NCBI RefSeq assembly: GCF_038070315.1
Contig: NZ_JBBPCC010000001.1
Location: forward strand, 186,001-250,000
Length of the DNA: 64,000 nucleotides
DNA from: Paenibacillus_G filicis
Lineage (GTDB): Bacteria > Bacillota > Bacilli > Paenibacillales > NBRC-103111
Direction: 5' to 3'
Shown here piece after piece: positions 17,335 to 26,155 of the stretch (positions are counted from its first letter, which is position 1; every line of letters starts with the position of its first letter). The notes below the pieces were generated by a model. That model was not told the DNA's origin, did not search any database, and worked only from the letters and a program-made list of their open reading frames with translations. Position numbers and translations under genes: made by a program.

Positions 17335-18071
17335 CAGTGCCTTCCCCTTCCCGCGGAGGGCTCCGGCAGGAACTGCCGGGCCGCTTCCGTCTGCGGATCG
17401 TGGAAGAAGCTCTGGGTATCCGCCTGTTCCAGCAGCCGGCCTCCGCTCATAAACCAGACGGTATCACTGACCTGACGCGCTTGCTCCAGGTCATGCGTGA
17501 TCCATAAGCAAGCCGTACCCTCACGGCGCGCCCACGCGTTCAACTCCCGCTCGACGGCTAGCTTGCTCCCCGGATCGAGCGAAGCCGTCACTTCGTCGAG
17601 CAGCAGCGCCTGCGGACGCAGCAGCAGCGACCGGATCAGAGCTGTCCGCTGCTTCTCGCCGCCAGACAACTCGGCAGCAGGCTTCTTCCAGTCCATATCG
17701 CCCAGGCCCAATGCTGCCATGCATTGCTCGGCCAACGGACGGTCGAACGGACGGCCATGCAGCAAACTGACCGTTCGCAGATTGTCCTCCACACTGCCGG
17801 GCAGCATGATAGCCTGCTGCGCCACATAGCTTACCCTGGAGCGCCATTCTTCCGGCTTCCAGGTCGCGCTGTCCGTTCCTTGCAGCAGCAGCTTCCCTTC
17901 GTCGGGAACGTCCAATCTGGCAAGGATACGCAGCAGTGTGCTCTTCCCCTGGCCGGATACGCCAAGTACCGCTATTCGCTGTCCGCCCGTTACCTCGGCC
18001 GTGACCTGCTCGAATAAATACCGGTCCGGCGCATCGAAGCGCCGCTTGGCAATCTGTTGAATCGATAACAA
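17334..18071 (-). CDS. fetA: FetA-type ABC transporter ATPase
   Basis: About 245 residues. Walker A GVSGQGKST, signature LSGGEKQR, Walker B LLLDEVTASLD and switch histidine ITHDLE are all intact, so it should hydrolyse ATP. It powers FetB, the permease encoded immediately downstream. I chose TTG at 18071 because GGGAGG ends nine bases before it; the frame is open to a TTG at 18080 that lies directly against that ribosome binding site. The paired operator upstream suggests metal or peroxide control. Confidence 0.88.
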   Translation of the reverse strand: MLSIQQIAKRRFDAPDRYLFEQVTAEVTGGQRIAVLGVSGQGKSTLLRILARLDVPDEGKLLLQGTDSATWKPEEWRSRVSYVAQQAIMLPGSVEDNLRTVSLLHGRPFDRPLAEQCMAALGLGDMDWKKPAAELSGGEKQRTALIRSLLLRPQALLLDEVTASLDPGSKLAVERELNAWARREGTACLWITHDLEQARQVSDTVWFMSGGRLLEQADTQSFFHDPQTEAARQFLPEPSAGRGRH

Positions 18072-18139
18072 AACTGTCAACCTCCCGAGCCTCCCATTCT
18101 GTGCAACTTTATTATATAAGAGATTGGCAGCAACCGAAA

Positions 18140-18171
18140 GAGAACGATTCTCAACAAGGAGAATCGTTCTC
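18140..18171. promoter_or_regulatory. Paired Fur/PerR-like boxes upstream of fetAB
   Basis: GAGAACGATTCTC (18140-18152) and GAGAATCGTTCTC (18159-18171) are perfect reverse complements, and each is itself a GAGAA-N3-TTCTC palindrome. The form resembles Fur-family boxes (GAGAATnATTCTC). The block lies just upstream of a TATAAT -10 box (minus strand, 18116-18111), where the -35 region would be. A hairpin terminator is the alternative, but no T-run follows on either side. Confidence 0.5.
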
Positions 18172-18267
18172 GGATAAGTACGGATAGAATCCCAGCCTGA
18201 CGCTGCAAGCTAGGACTGGAATCGAGCTACGGTAGCAGCTGTAGAGCCCACGCCCACGCGCAACAGA

Positions 18268-18900
18268 TCAAGGGCGGCTGCTGCGGCTAAATCTCCTGAA
18301 CGCGATCCTATACCCCCATAGCAAGAGGCCCAGAAACAAAACGTAGACGACTACCAAGACGGCTGTCGTCTGGGGAGAGCTCCGTACCGTTTCGCCTACG
18401 AGAGCGAAAAAGAACATCACCGGAATCTTCCCCAGGATCGTAGCCGCCATAAAAAGCAGGACCGGTATCCGGCTCAGCGCTGAATACACGTTGATGACCG
18501 GAGCCGGCATGAAGGGAATGAGCCGGGCGGTCAGCACGCCCAGAAACGGGTGCTTTTCATACAAGACGGTGAACTTCTCCATCTGGCGGAATCTGCTCAG
18601 ATATTTCCGTCCCTGCTCACGAAACATCGTCCGGACGAGCAGCAGCATCAGCAACGATGCGATCGAGGAACCTGAGATGTTAAGAAGACCACCGATGACA
18701 ATACCATACTTGGCTCCCATCATCCCCCCGATCACCCCGAACGGGACAACCGGTACAAAGGCGAACAGAATCGAGACCAGCAGCATCAGCGGAATATCCG
18801 AGATGTCTCCACTGGACACCCAGCTTATCAACTCATCCTTGTAGAATAGAGCTGCACCGATTAGCGCCACGTACATAAGAACGGCTAGTGCTATTTTCAC
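18268..18900 (-). CDS. TVP38/TMEM64 (VTT-domain) membrane protein
   Basis: About 210 residues with five to six membrane helices. The VTT/SNARE-associated core is visible as PFGVIGGMMGAKYGIVIGG and VLTARLIPFMPAPVINVYSAL, including the conserved arginine after the re-entrant loop. The family (DedA-like) has been linked to lipid scrambling or membrane homeostasis. GTG at 18900 is preferred, with GGAAAGGAAG shortly before it; a TTG at 18927 extends the frame. It follows copA on the same strand, with a gap of about 55 bases, but a link to copper is not evident. Confidence 0.85.
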   Translation of the reverse strand: MKIALAVLMYVALIGAALFYKDELISWVSSGDISDIPLMLLVSILFAFVPVVPFGVIGGMMGAKYGIVIGGLLNISGSSIASLLMLLLVRTMFREQGRKYLSRFRQMEKFTVLYEKHPFLGVLTARLIPFMPAPVINVYSALSRIPVLLFMAATILGKIPVMFFFALVGETVRSSPQTTAVLVVVYVLFLGLLLWGYRIAFRRFSRSSRP

Positions 18901-18954
18901 ATGCGTCTTCCTTTCCAGGGAGCGCAACCGGCTTTCTCCTGCCTGGATGCCAGT

Positions 18955-21375
18955 TTACAGCTTCGCACGCTGGAGGCGCAAAGCATTCAATACGACGGAT
19001 ACCGAGCTAAGGGCCATGGCAGCACCGGCGAGCCAAGGGGCCAGGAATCCCATCGCGGCTATCGGGATGCCGATAACGTTGTAGGCCAGTGCCCAGAACA
19101 GATTCTGGCGAATATTCGTCATGGTCTTGCGGCTCATCCCGATCGCATCGGGGATGCTGTTCAAGTCACCGCGCATCAGCGTCACGTCAGCTGCCTCCAT
19201 CGCGATATCCGTGCCTGTGCCGATGGCAATCCCGATATCGGCAGTGGCCAGTGCAGGCGCATCATTGATGCCGTCACCCACCATCGCTACCTTGCGTCCC
19301 GCTTCCTGAAGCTTCTTGACCTCCTGCGCCTTGCCTTCCGGCAGCACCTCGGCAAGCACATGGCCGATACCGGCTTGAGCGGCAATTGCCTTGGCTGTAC
19401 GCTCATTATCTCCTGTTATCATGATAACGTCGATGCCTGCCTGCTGCAACCTTGCCACAGCCTCGGGCGAAGTCTCCTTAATCGTATCGGCCACCGCGAC
19501 CATGCCCGCATACCGGCCGTCCACGGCGACCAGCATCGCCGTCCGTCCCGCTTCCTCCAGGCGGTTCATCGCTTCGTATGCCGAATCTGCGGCAATACCG
19601 AACTTAGCCATTAGCTTACGTGTTCCGATGAGAAGCGTGCTGCCTTGGACGACCGCCTTAATCCCGTAGCCTGGTATGGCTTCGAACTGTTCGGAAGCAG
19701 GCAGAGTAACACCTCTAGCCATGATCCCTGCAACGATAGCCTCCGCAAGCGGATGCTCCGAATGCTTCTCCGCTGCCCCGACCCAGGCCAGGAAACGTTC
19801 CTCTTCCATACCTTCCGTTACGACGATATCCGTCAGTTCCGGCTTTCCTTTTGTTACCGTACCCGTTTTGTCCAGGATAATGGTATCGACCTTATGCGCA
19901 GCCTCCAGATGCTCGCCGCCCTTGAACAGAATCCCAAGCTCCGCCGAGCGGCCGGAACCGGCCATGATGGAGGTCGGCGTAGCCAGCCCCAGTGCACATG
20001 GGCAAGCAATAACCAGCACGGCAATCGCCTTCTCCAGCGCGCCTGAGAAGCTCCCCGGCTCGACGCCGAAGTACCAGACGCAGAAGGTCAGCACCGCAAT
20101 CCCCACGACAATCGGAACAAAGATGCCCGAGATCGAATCGGCTACGCGCTGGATCGGAGCCTTGGACCCTTGCGCCTCCTCCACAACCCGAATAATCTGA
20201 GCCAGTGCGGTATCCTTGCCTACCTGTGTCGTGCGGATGCGCAGAGAGCCGTTCTTGTTGACCGTTGCTCCGATCACCTTGTCCCCGACCGACTTTTCCA
20301 CCGGAATGCTCTCACCGGTCAGCATGGATTCATCAACCGACGACGAGCCTTGCTCAACCATGCCATCTACCGGGATCTTCTCTCCCGGCTTCACGATGAC
20401 CAAGTCTCCGGCTACGACTTCCTCGACCGGAACCTGTAGCTCCTGCCCGTCCCGGATGACGAGTGCCGTTCTAGCCTGCAATCCCATCAGTGTGCGGATC
20501 GCTTCGGACGAGCGGCCCTTTGCCAGCGTCTCGAACAGCTTGCCCAATAGAATCAGTGTAATCAGCACAGAGCTGGTCTCGTAGTACATATCCACCATCA
20601 GATGCCCACCGGCACTAACCGATTGGAGGGTCAGATACAGACTGTAAAAATACGCAGCCGACGTACCGAGCGCAACCAATACATCCATATTCGCACTGCC
20701 GTTGCGCAGCGCCTTGTAAGCCCCAATGTAAAACTGCCATCCGATGATAAACTGGACGGGCGTCGCCAGCGCGAGCTGGAACCAGGGGTTCATGAACAGC
20801 TCAGGCAGCCAGATAAACGAAGTGAAGGAGAAGTGACTCACCATCGCCCACAACAGAGGCAGGGAAAGCGCCGCAGAGACTATAAGCTTCCTCTTCTGCT
20901 TCTTGAGCTCTTGGGCCCGGCGGTCCTCCGGTTTCTGATCCGCTTGCTTGTGAGCCGCTTCGTAGCCGAGCTGGGAAACCTTCTTCACCACATCCGATAT
21001 CCCGACGTGGGCCGGATTATACTCGATGTGAGCGGTCTCCAGCGCCAGATTCACGGTTGCCTTATCGATGCCCGGAAGCTTATTCAGGCCCTTCTCGATA
21101 CGCGTGGCGCAAGCCGCGCAGGTCATGCCCGTAATCTGAAAATCTGCCGTTTCCCTCACGGTCCCATAGCCGAGCGCTTCGATCTTGCCTTCGACCTTGG
21201 AGCGGTCCGTTTGAGCAGGATCATAAGTAACCGATGCCTGCTCCAGCGCAAAGTTCACCGTTGCTTCGGAGACCCCTTCCAGCTTGCCCAGTCCCTTCTC
21301 AATCCGGTTGGCGCAGGCGGCGCAGGTCATCCCTGTTACTTGCCAGGTTTCTTGGCGTTGTCCGGCGGTTGTCAT
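18955..21375 (-). CDS. copA: Copper-exporting P-type ATPase
   Basis: 806 residues. Two N-terminal heavy-metal domains carry GMTCAACANRIEKG (Cys 18 and 21) and GMTCAACATRIEKG (Cys 86 and 89). The membrane metal site is CPCALGLATP, the phosphorylated Asp is in DKTGTVTKGK, TGES is the phosphatase loop, SEHPLAEAI is the ATP-binding HP motif, and GDGINDAPAL is the hinge. CPC marks it as a Cu(I) exporter. The ATG at 21375 has AGAGGTG six bases upstream. A CsoR operator lies directly before the gene and csoR itself just beyond. Confidence 0.96.
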   Translation of the reverse strand: MTTAGQRQETWQVTGMTCAACANRIEKGLGKLEGVSEATVNFALEQASVTYDPAQTDRSKVEGKIEALGYGTVRETADFQITGMTCAACATRIEKGLNKLPGIDKATVNLALETAHIEYNPAHVGISDVVKKVSQLGYEAAHKQADQKPEDRRAQELKKQKRKLIVSAALSLPLLWAMVSHFSFTSFIWLPELFMNPWFQLALATPVQFIIGWQFYIGAYKALRNGSANMDVLVALGTSAAYFYSLYLTLQSVSAGGHLMVDMYYETSSVLITLILLGKLFETLAKGRSSEAIRTLMGLQARTALVIRDGQELQVPVEEVVAGDLVIVKPGEKIPVDGMVEQGSSSVDESMLTGESIPVEKSVGDKVIGATVNKNGSLRIRTTQVGKDTALAQIIRVVEEAQGSKAPIQRVADSISGIFVPIVVGIAVLTFCVWYFGVEPGSFSGALEKAIAVLVIACPCALGLATPTSIMAGSGRSAELGILFKGGEHLEAAHKVDTIILDKTGTVTKGKPELTDIVVTEGMEEERFLAWVGAAEKHSEHPLAEAIVAGIMARGVTLPASEQFEAIPGYGIKAVVQGSTLLIGTRKLMAKFGIAADSAYEAMNRLEEAGRTAMLVAVDGRYAGMVAVADTIKETSPEAVARLQQAGIDVIMITGDNERTAKAIAAQAGIGHVLAEVLPEGKAQEVKKLQEAGRKVAMVGDGINDAPALATADIGIAIGTGTDIAMEAADVTLMRGDLNSIPDAIGMSRKTMTNIRQNLFWALAYNVIGIPIAAMGFLAPWLAGAAMALSSVSVVLNALRLQRAKL

Positions 21376-21392
21376 AACTAACACCTCTCAAT

Positions 21393-21409
21393 ATACCCCT
21401 ATAGGGTAT
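21393..21409. promoter_or_regulatory. CsoR operator of copA
   Basis: ATACCCCTATAGGGTAT is a pseudo-palindrome (ATACCC-N5-GGGTAT) matching known CsoR operators with their G/C tracts. It lies 18 bases before the copA start and would block transcription until Cu(I) binds CsoR. A second, less symmetrical ATACCCCCCATCCCTAT lies at about 21896-21912, before csoR. Confidence 0.75.
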
Positions 21410-21507
21410 GTATTTAAGTAAAAAAATAATCTTCTATATAGAGAAGACAATCGAACGGATCACTCATCTTGTATAGAAAGCCGATGAGGAAGCAGCGCAT
21501 ACGCCTC

Positions 21508-21855
21508 TTACTTCATCAGCTTATGAACGGTAACGAGCAGCTCGTCAAGTACCTCATGATCGCCGGACTGAATCCGTTCCACCACACAGGATTTCATGTG
21601 GTTTTCCAGCAGCAGCTTGCCCACACCATTCAGCGCGGATTGAATCGCAGCCATCTGATTCAGAATATCATCACAATATACGTCCTTCTCGATCATTCCC
21701 TTGATCCCTCTAATTTGCCCTTCGATCCGGTTCAAACGCGAAGTTAACGCTGCTTTAGTTTGATCCGAATGATGGCTCTTGCGAACGGCTGCGGACTCGC
21801 AGCCGGATGCTTCGGCTTTGACGGCCATCGCTTCTTCCGTCACAGGAATGTCCAT
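21508..21855 (-). CDS. csoR: Copper-sensing transcriptional repressor
   Basis: 115 residues of the CsoR/FrmR/RcnR family (PF02583). The family start LTSRLNRIEGQIRGIKGMI is followed by the Cu(I) ligands Cys 61 (VYCDDIL), His 86 and Cys 90 (ENHMKSC), the x-C-H-C pattern of true CsoR. The N-terminal 30 residues are an extension compared with shorter homologues and contain an extra Cys and two His. It is upstream of copA, about 130 bases apart, on the same strand. It represses copA through the ATACCC-GGGTAT site. Confidence 0.92.
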   Translation of the reverse strand: MDIPVTEEAMAVKAEASGCESAAVRKSHHSDQTKAALTSRLNRIEGQIRGIKGMIEKDVYCDDILNQMAAIQSALNGVGKLLLENHMKSCVVERIQSGDHEVLDELLVTVHKLMK

Positions 21856-21999
21856 GTCCGGGTCCCCCTTCTCCTTCTTATATACTCAATATAATATACC
21901 CCCCATCCCTATGTCAAGTGACAGGCAAAAGAATCACCGATTCTTCTTTTCCTCTCATTAACTGTCCTTCACACGAAACTCATGCTTACAAAAGCAAAA

Positions 22000-22024
22000 A
22001 CCTCTGCGGCAATGCCCCAGAGGT
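22000..22024 (-). terminator. Rho-independent terminator of the CapA-like gene
   Basis: ACCTCTG (22000-22006) pairs with CAGAGGT (22018-22024). On the minus strand TTTTTG follows. Confidence 0.65.
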
Positions 22025-22062
22025 CGGTGAACGGATCTTATCAAATTCAACTGCTTACACCT

Positions 22063-23100
22063 CTACTTCACCGGCCGATGCACAATCTCCATCGTCTGCT
22101 TCGCAGCAAGCAGCATGGCCTTCCGCTCCGCCTCGCGCATTGAGCTCGGCTGATAGCGACCTGCGATCGCCATTTCCCGGACTGGGATCACCTGGTATGT
22201 CATGTTCCCGGCAGCGGCTCGGGCCCGGCGCACCCAGGTCGGCACATATTCCAGCGATTGCAGGCGGGTACCTGCGGCGTCTTTTTCAATCGTCGCCAAC
22301 AGCATCAGTCCATGTCTCGTGGCCGCTCGGCCCATCAGCGTCGTTGAGATAAAATTGCCCAAGGAATAGATCGCTGCCTGGCCGCTGGAAGTCCGTATGG
22401 CGGGCTGCACGACATGAGGATGCGCCCCCAGGATCAGATCGGCTCCGCCCTCCAGCAGCTTCCCGACAAGACGCTTCTGTACCGCAACCGGCTTGTGCGT
22501 GTACTCTTTGCCGAAGTGCGGGCAAACGATCGTGTAATCCGCCTGCTGGCGCGCCGCGGCCAGCTCGCGCAGCATCTGCTCCTCATCCAGCAGGTTCACC
22601 ATCCAGGCCTGCTCCCGTGCCAGCGGCAGCTTATTGGTGCTCTTGGAGTAAGATAGCACCGCGATTCGTATGCCCTTAATATCCAGCAAGAGTGGCTGAC
22701 CCGCCTCCGCCCGGCTGCGAAAGGTTCCCGTATGGGCGATACCTTCCCGGTCCAACATATCCAGCGTGCGGACCAATCCCTCCGTCCCGCGGTCCAGACA
22801 ATGATTGTTCCCGGTGACCAGTACATCAAAGCCCGCCTCACGGAGATCCGGGGCGAGCTGTTCGGGAGCATGGAACGTATAGAAGCGCGTCTTCGGATGC
22901 CGGTACGTAAACCTGGCAGGCGGCCCGCCCAGCGGAACCTCCAGATTGCCGATGGTCAGATCGGCCTTCTGCAGCAGCGGCGCCGTATACCGGAAAACCG
23001 GCGCAAAGTCATAGCTCCCCATCTCCCGCCGCGCTGAGCGGACGATCGACTCGGAGATCAAAATATCGCCTACAGCAGCAATCTGCACAAGGGTCGACAT
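22063..23100 (-). CDS. CapA-family metallophosphatase-like protein
   Basis: 345 residues of the PGA_cap/CapA family (PF09587), related to metallophosphatases. Motifs include AVGDILISESI, GNLEVPLGG, TGNNHCLDRG, CPHFGKEYT and LILGAHPHVVQP, giving the Asp, Asn and His residues of a di-metal site. CapA proteins take part in poly-gamma-glutamate capsule production or release. Unlike classical CapA there is no N-terminal membrane helix or signal peptide, and no capB/capC genes are nearby, so a cytoplasmic phosphoesterase role is possible. GGAGGG lies seven bases before the ATG. Confidence 0.8.
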   Translation of the reverse strand: MSTLVQIAAVGDILISESIVRSARREMGSYDFAPVFRYTAPLLQKADLTIGNLEVPLGGPPARFTYRHPKTRFYTFHAPEQLAPDLREAGFDVLVTGNNHCLDRGTEGLVRTLDMLDREGIAHTGTFRSRAEAGQPLLLDIKGIRIAVLSYSKSTNKLPLAREQAWMVNLLDEEQMLRELAAARQQADYTIVCPHFGKEYTHKPVAVQKRLVGKLLEGGADLILGAHPHVVQPAIRTSSGQAAIYSLGNFISTTLMGRAATRHGLMLLATIEKDAAGTRLQSLEYVPTWVRRARAAAGNMTYQVIPVREMAIAGRYQPSSMREAERKAMLLAAKQTMEIVHRPVK

Positions 23101-23193
23101 CGGGCGTCCCTCCTTCTCGGAATCATCCTATTCAAGAACGGGCATGACCGTTCCGTCTGGAAATCCCGAGAGAAGGCCGTGACCTCCCCGAGC

Positions 23194-24048
23194 TTACACA
23201 TCAAACTCCAGCTGCTTCTTGGCCTGAGCGATGAACGCAACCGGTGTCGAGATGACATCCTTGTCGTATTCGATTGCGCCGATTTTGAGGGCCAGCTCGA
23301 CTTTATATTTTTGTGCAAATTCCGTACTATTCAATTCGTCAACCCGACTCTTCAAACGGTCGATGACAAAGTTCGCTCCCTCCCGATCCGTGAACAGCAG
23401 CATGCCCCAGGTCGGATTGTCCCGATTAAGCAGATATAGGGAATCATTGGTCCGGATGCTCGTCTGGCTGATCTGGGACAGATCATGGACGGCATTCATC
23501 AGCTTCTCCTCACTGATCATGCGCCGGATCTCATCCCAATACTTCACACTGAGCACGAGCAGCGTCAGCGGCATATGATATCTCACGGACAAAGCCATGA
23601 AGACGGTCGCATCGTTCTGAAAGGACAAGCTGTTTTTCAGGCTGGTTGTTTCGTCCATCGTAGCCAGCGAGGCGTTGGCCTTCTTCAAGTCTTCATTCTC
23701 GGTTTGCAGCTGCTTGTTAGCCAGTGTAAACAGCCAGGTGGCAATCGTGAAGACGGGCGTCATGATAAGCCAGAAGTAATTCTGGGTGCCGACCAATCCT
23801 CCCTCCACAACCGTACGATACAGGGTATAGGTACCGTAGCCGAAGACAAATACAATATTCAGCATCAAGCCTGTCGTCACCGTCGTAAAATAGGTGATAA
23901 CCGCGATCAGAAAAGCCAAATTCAAGAAAATAATGTTCTGGATGTACAGATTCGGATCGGCCGCCGTAAATACGATGCTGATAAAGCAAGCGATGAACAG
24001 CAGCAAGAATGCGCCATCCGATACCGTGCTGCCTTGTATCCGCCTCAT
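23194..24048 (-). CDS. Membrane protein with degenerate GGDEF domain, YdaK-like c-di-GMP receptor
   Basis: 284 residues. Four or so membrane helices (about 12-110), a short coiled coil (111-130), then a GGDEF-type domain beginning MDETTSLKNSLSF, where active enzymes have DxLTGLxNRRxF. The GGDEF signature is replaced by NRDNP at about 208-212, so no diguanylate cyclase activity is expected. The I-site motif RxxD is kept as RTND (199-202), five residues before the lost signature, the spacing used for allosteric c-di-GMP binding. Size and layout match B. subtilis YdaK, the proposed c-di-GMP receptor of the YdaJKLMN exopolysaccharide machine. Overlaps the preceding gene by four bases. Confidence 0.8.
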   Translation of the reverse strand: MRRIQGSTVSDGAFLLLFIACFISIVFTAADPNLYIQNIIFLNLAFLIAVITYFTTVTTGLMLNIVFVFGYGTYTLYRTVVEGGLVGTQNYFWLIMTPVFTIATWLFTLANKQLQTENEDLKKANASLATMDETTSLKNSLSFQNDATVFMALSVRYHMPLTLLVLSVKYWDEIRRMISEEKLMNAVHDLSQISQTSIRTNDSLYLLNRDNPTWGMLLFTDREGANFVIDRLKSRVDELNSTEFAQKYKVELALKIGAIEYDKDVISTPVAFIAQAKKQLEFDV

Positions 24049-26138
24049 CGTCCTCGCCCTCGCTTCGTTTTCTTCTTATGCTTGCGGATCATCAGAATCA
24101 GGGAGACGAGCACCAGAACCAGCACCAGTACCGCAGCTATCGTAAAACTGACGACATCCTTGCGGGCCAGCACGTCGCCCAGAACCGAGGAAGGCTCGGG
24201 CTCGGTCAGTTTTTTGAAGCGGAAAGCCTGAGTCTTTCCGTCCTTATCGGTCACGACCCCATCCCCGAACACCTTCCACAGCGTTCCTTCTGTAGCTATG
24301 AGCTTAGAAGCCAAGTAAGCATACTCTTGTCCGCTGCCTGTAATAGCCAACAGACCGTAACCTTTATCATAAGGCGAGTCGATCAACTGCAGGGAACCGA
24401 TCCGCTTCCCGTAGTCGGCATCGATGCTCATCTTCTCATTGGACAAGAAGCCTCCTCCGCTGGGATCATAACGGAAGTACAGCTTATCATTATTATCCCG
24501 GATAACCTTGTTATCCTTATAGCTGCCTATAGCAATAATTTGCCGACCCTTAAGTACATCTGCTCCCGCTTCATCCCCGTAGAAACGGATTTCTCCCGTG
24601 TTGGTCTGCGCATATTGACCGAGCAGATTGAACAGACTGGTCAGCGCTTGATACGTATAAGATTCGCGCTTGCCTGGGAGTACCACGGCAACTTGATTGA
24701 AACTGCCGTCTCTCAGGAATGGATACGGGTAATTGTTGAACAGCAAATCGGCTCTGTCCTTCGTATTCAGTTGCAGCATGGAATCCTTCTCGATGAAAGC
24801 CCACGGCATCTGATCCTGATTTTCAATACAGCTCATATTGCTTTTCAGTTCCAGGTCGAAAGCAACGGTTACGGAGAAATTGCCGGAGATGTTGAGGTTC
24901 TTGGGTATGGGTAGCGACAGATGGTCTCCGTCAGCCAACTCCGTAGACAGCCTCTTGCTGCCGATCGGTGTCTTGTCAATCAAGACGGTCACCATAGAGC
25001 GGTCCATATCCAGGTTCTTGGCATAGCGGAAATCGATACTCAGCTTGCTGGCATCTGCTATAGAGCGGTTGCCGGGCAGCGGGACAAAGTAGGTTTTCTC
25101 TCGGTGCATAGCTCCAGTCAGTTTATCTCCGGTCTCGGTCAGTGTCACATTACGGCTCACATTAACGGCCGGAGTCTCGACCTCGGTTGAAGAATCAACC
25201 ACTTTCGTATTGGCATCGATTTGCCCAAGCAGCGCCTGGTTGGCCACCAGACGGCCTGCCTTAACTAAGAGTCCCGCATCTCGGGAGGTCACAACCAGCG
25301 TAGGCTGGGTACCCAGATTCACCAATTGAAGAAGCGCCTTATCCTGAAGCTCCGCCGTGCTCAAGAGAGCCTTCAGATCCGTCGGCAAATTATCGTACAG
25401 GGACACCAGCACAACAGCTTGCTTCCCCTTCACTTTATCCGGCCCGTATTCCAGCAGAGGAATCGTACGGGACTTCAGTGAATTGGCCTTCGCAAAGCCG
25501 GTCAAGGCATAGGTAGCAGCTTCCAGCTCTGCAGCATCGCTTCGCTCAGATACGGCTATAGCATTGAGAGATTCATCGACCGTATCGAGGCCAATAAAGT
25601 GCCGATTGAAATCACGGATGCTGTCCTTCATGGCATCATTGGCATACTGTACGGAAATTCGAGAAGTCTCGAAGACCTGCAGCCACTTTTCCCGCGTATC
25701 GGTCGGCAGGCAGGCAAGGTTCAGATTCGTCTCGGTCGACTCCAAGTTACCTTGTACCGTAACCGTATTGACGCCTTCGGTCAGCAGTGAAGTAGGAACC
25801 GTTACCGTGAGCTGCTGCTTCTGGGCGTCACTGATGACCGGTCTGAACGAATGAAAGGGCGTACCGTTCAGAAACAGCGTTACGCTGGAACGGTCGCTCT
25901 GCGTCAACGGCGATGCTTTATAATCGAGCTGAATCTGGACAGCATCGACCTTCCAATAATTTTCGATCTGAAAAAACTGCTGGAAGGACGATCCCCCTCC
26001 GTATAAGGACGAAGCGGCAAACATCGTTCCATACGTTTTTCGGGCGGCCTGCCCCTCCTCTGCTCCCTCGGCATGGACTGCAAGCGGAAGCAGCAAGGCC
26101 GAGCAAAGCACGGCTGTCAATATCAATCGTTTGTTCAC
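24045..26138 (-). CDS. BcsB-like exopolysaccharide export/synthase subunit, YdaN-like
   Basis: About 697 residues: signal peptide (MNKRLILTAVLCSALLL), a long extracellular region with two jelly-roll/flavodoxin-like repeats of the BcsB family (PF03170; for example VQIQLDYKASPL and LSIDFRYAKNLDMDRSMVTV), and one C-terminal membrane helix followed by a basic tail. BcsB proteins hold and guide the growing glucan as it leaves the synthase. The GTG at 26138 has AGGAGAG seven bases upstream; the frame extends to 26180 without a better site. Lies between the synthase-like glycosyltransferase and the GGDEF-like gene, as in B. subtilis ydaMN. Confidence 0.85.
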   Translation of the reverse strand: MNKRLILTAVLCSALLLPLAVHAEGAEEGQAARKTYGTMFAASSLYGGGSSFQQFFQIENYWKVDAVQIQLDYKASPLTQSDRSSVTLFLNGTPFHSFRPVISDAQKQQLTVTVPTSLLTEGVNTVTVQGNLESTETNLNLACLPTDTREKWLQVFETSRISVQYANDAMKDSIRDFNRHFIGLDTVDESLNAIAVSERSDAAELEAATYALTGFAKANSLKSRTIPLLEYGPDKVKGKQAVVLVSLYDNLPTDLKALLSTAELQDKALLQLVNLGTQPTLVVTSRDAGLLVKAGRLVANQALLGQIDANTKVVDSSTEVETPAVNVSRNVTLTETGDKLTGAMHREKTYFVPLPGNRSIADASKLSIDFRYAKNLDMDRSMVTVLIDKTPIGSKRLSTELADGDHLSLPIPKNLNISGNFSVTVAFDLELKSNMSCIENQDQMPWAFIEKDSMLQLNTKDRADLLFNNYPYPFLRDGSFNQVAVVLPGKRESYTYQALTSLFNLLGQYAQTNTGEIRFYGDEAGADVLKGRQIIAIGSYKDNKVIRDNNDKLYFRYDPSGGGFLSNEKMSIDADYGKRIGSLQLIDSPYDKGYGLLAITGSGQEYAYLASKLIATEGTLWKVFGDGVVTDKDGKTQAFRFKKLTEPEPSSVLGDVLARKDVVSFTIAAVLVLVLVLVSLILMIRKHKKKTKRGRGR

Positions 26139-26155
26139 AAGTCTTCTCTCCTGCC

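Noticed and set aside
18140..18171. Hairpin before fetAB read as a terminator
   Set aside because: No T-run on either strand, and it lies at the -35 region of a promoter; kept as operator candidate.
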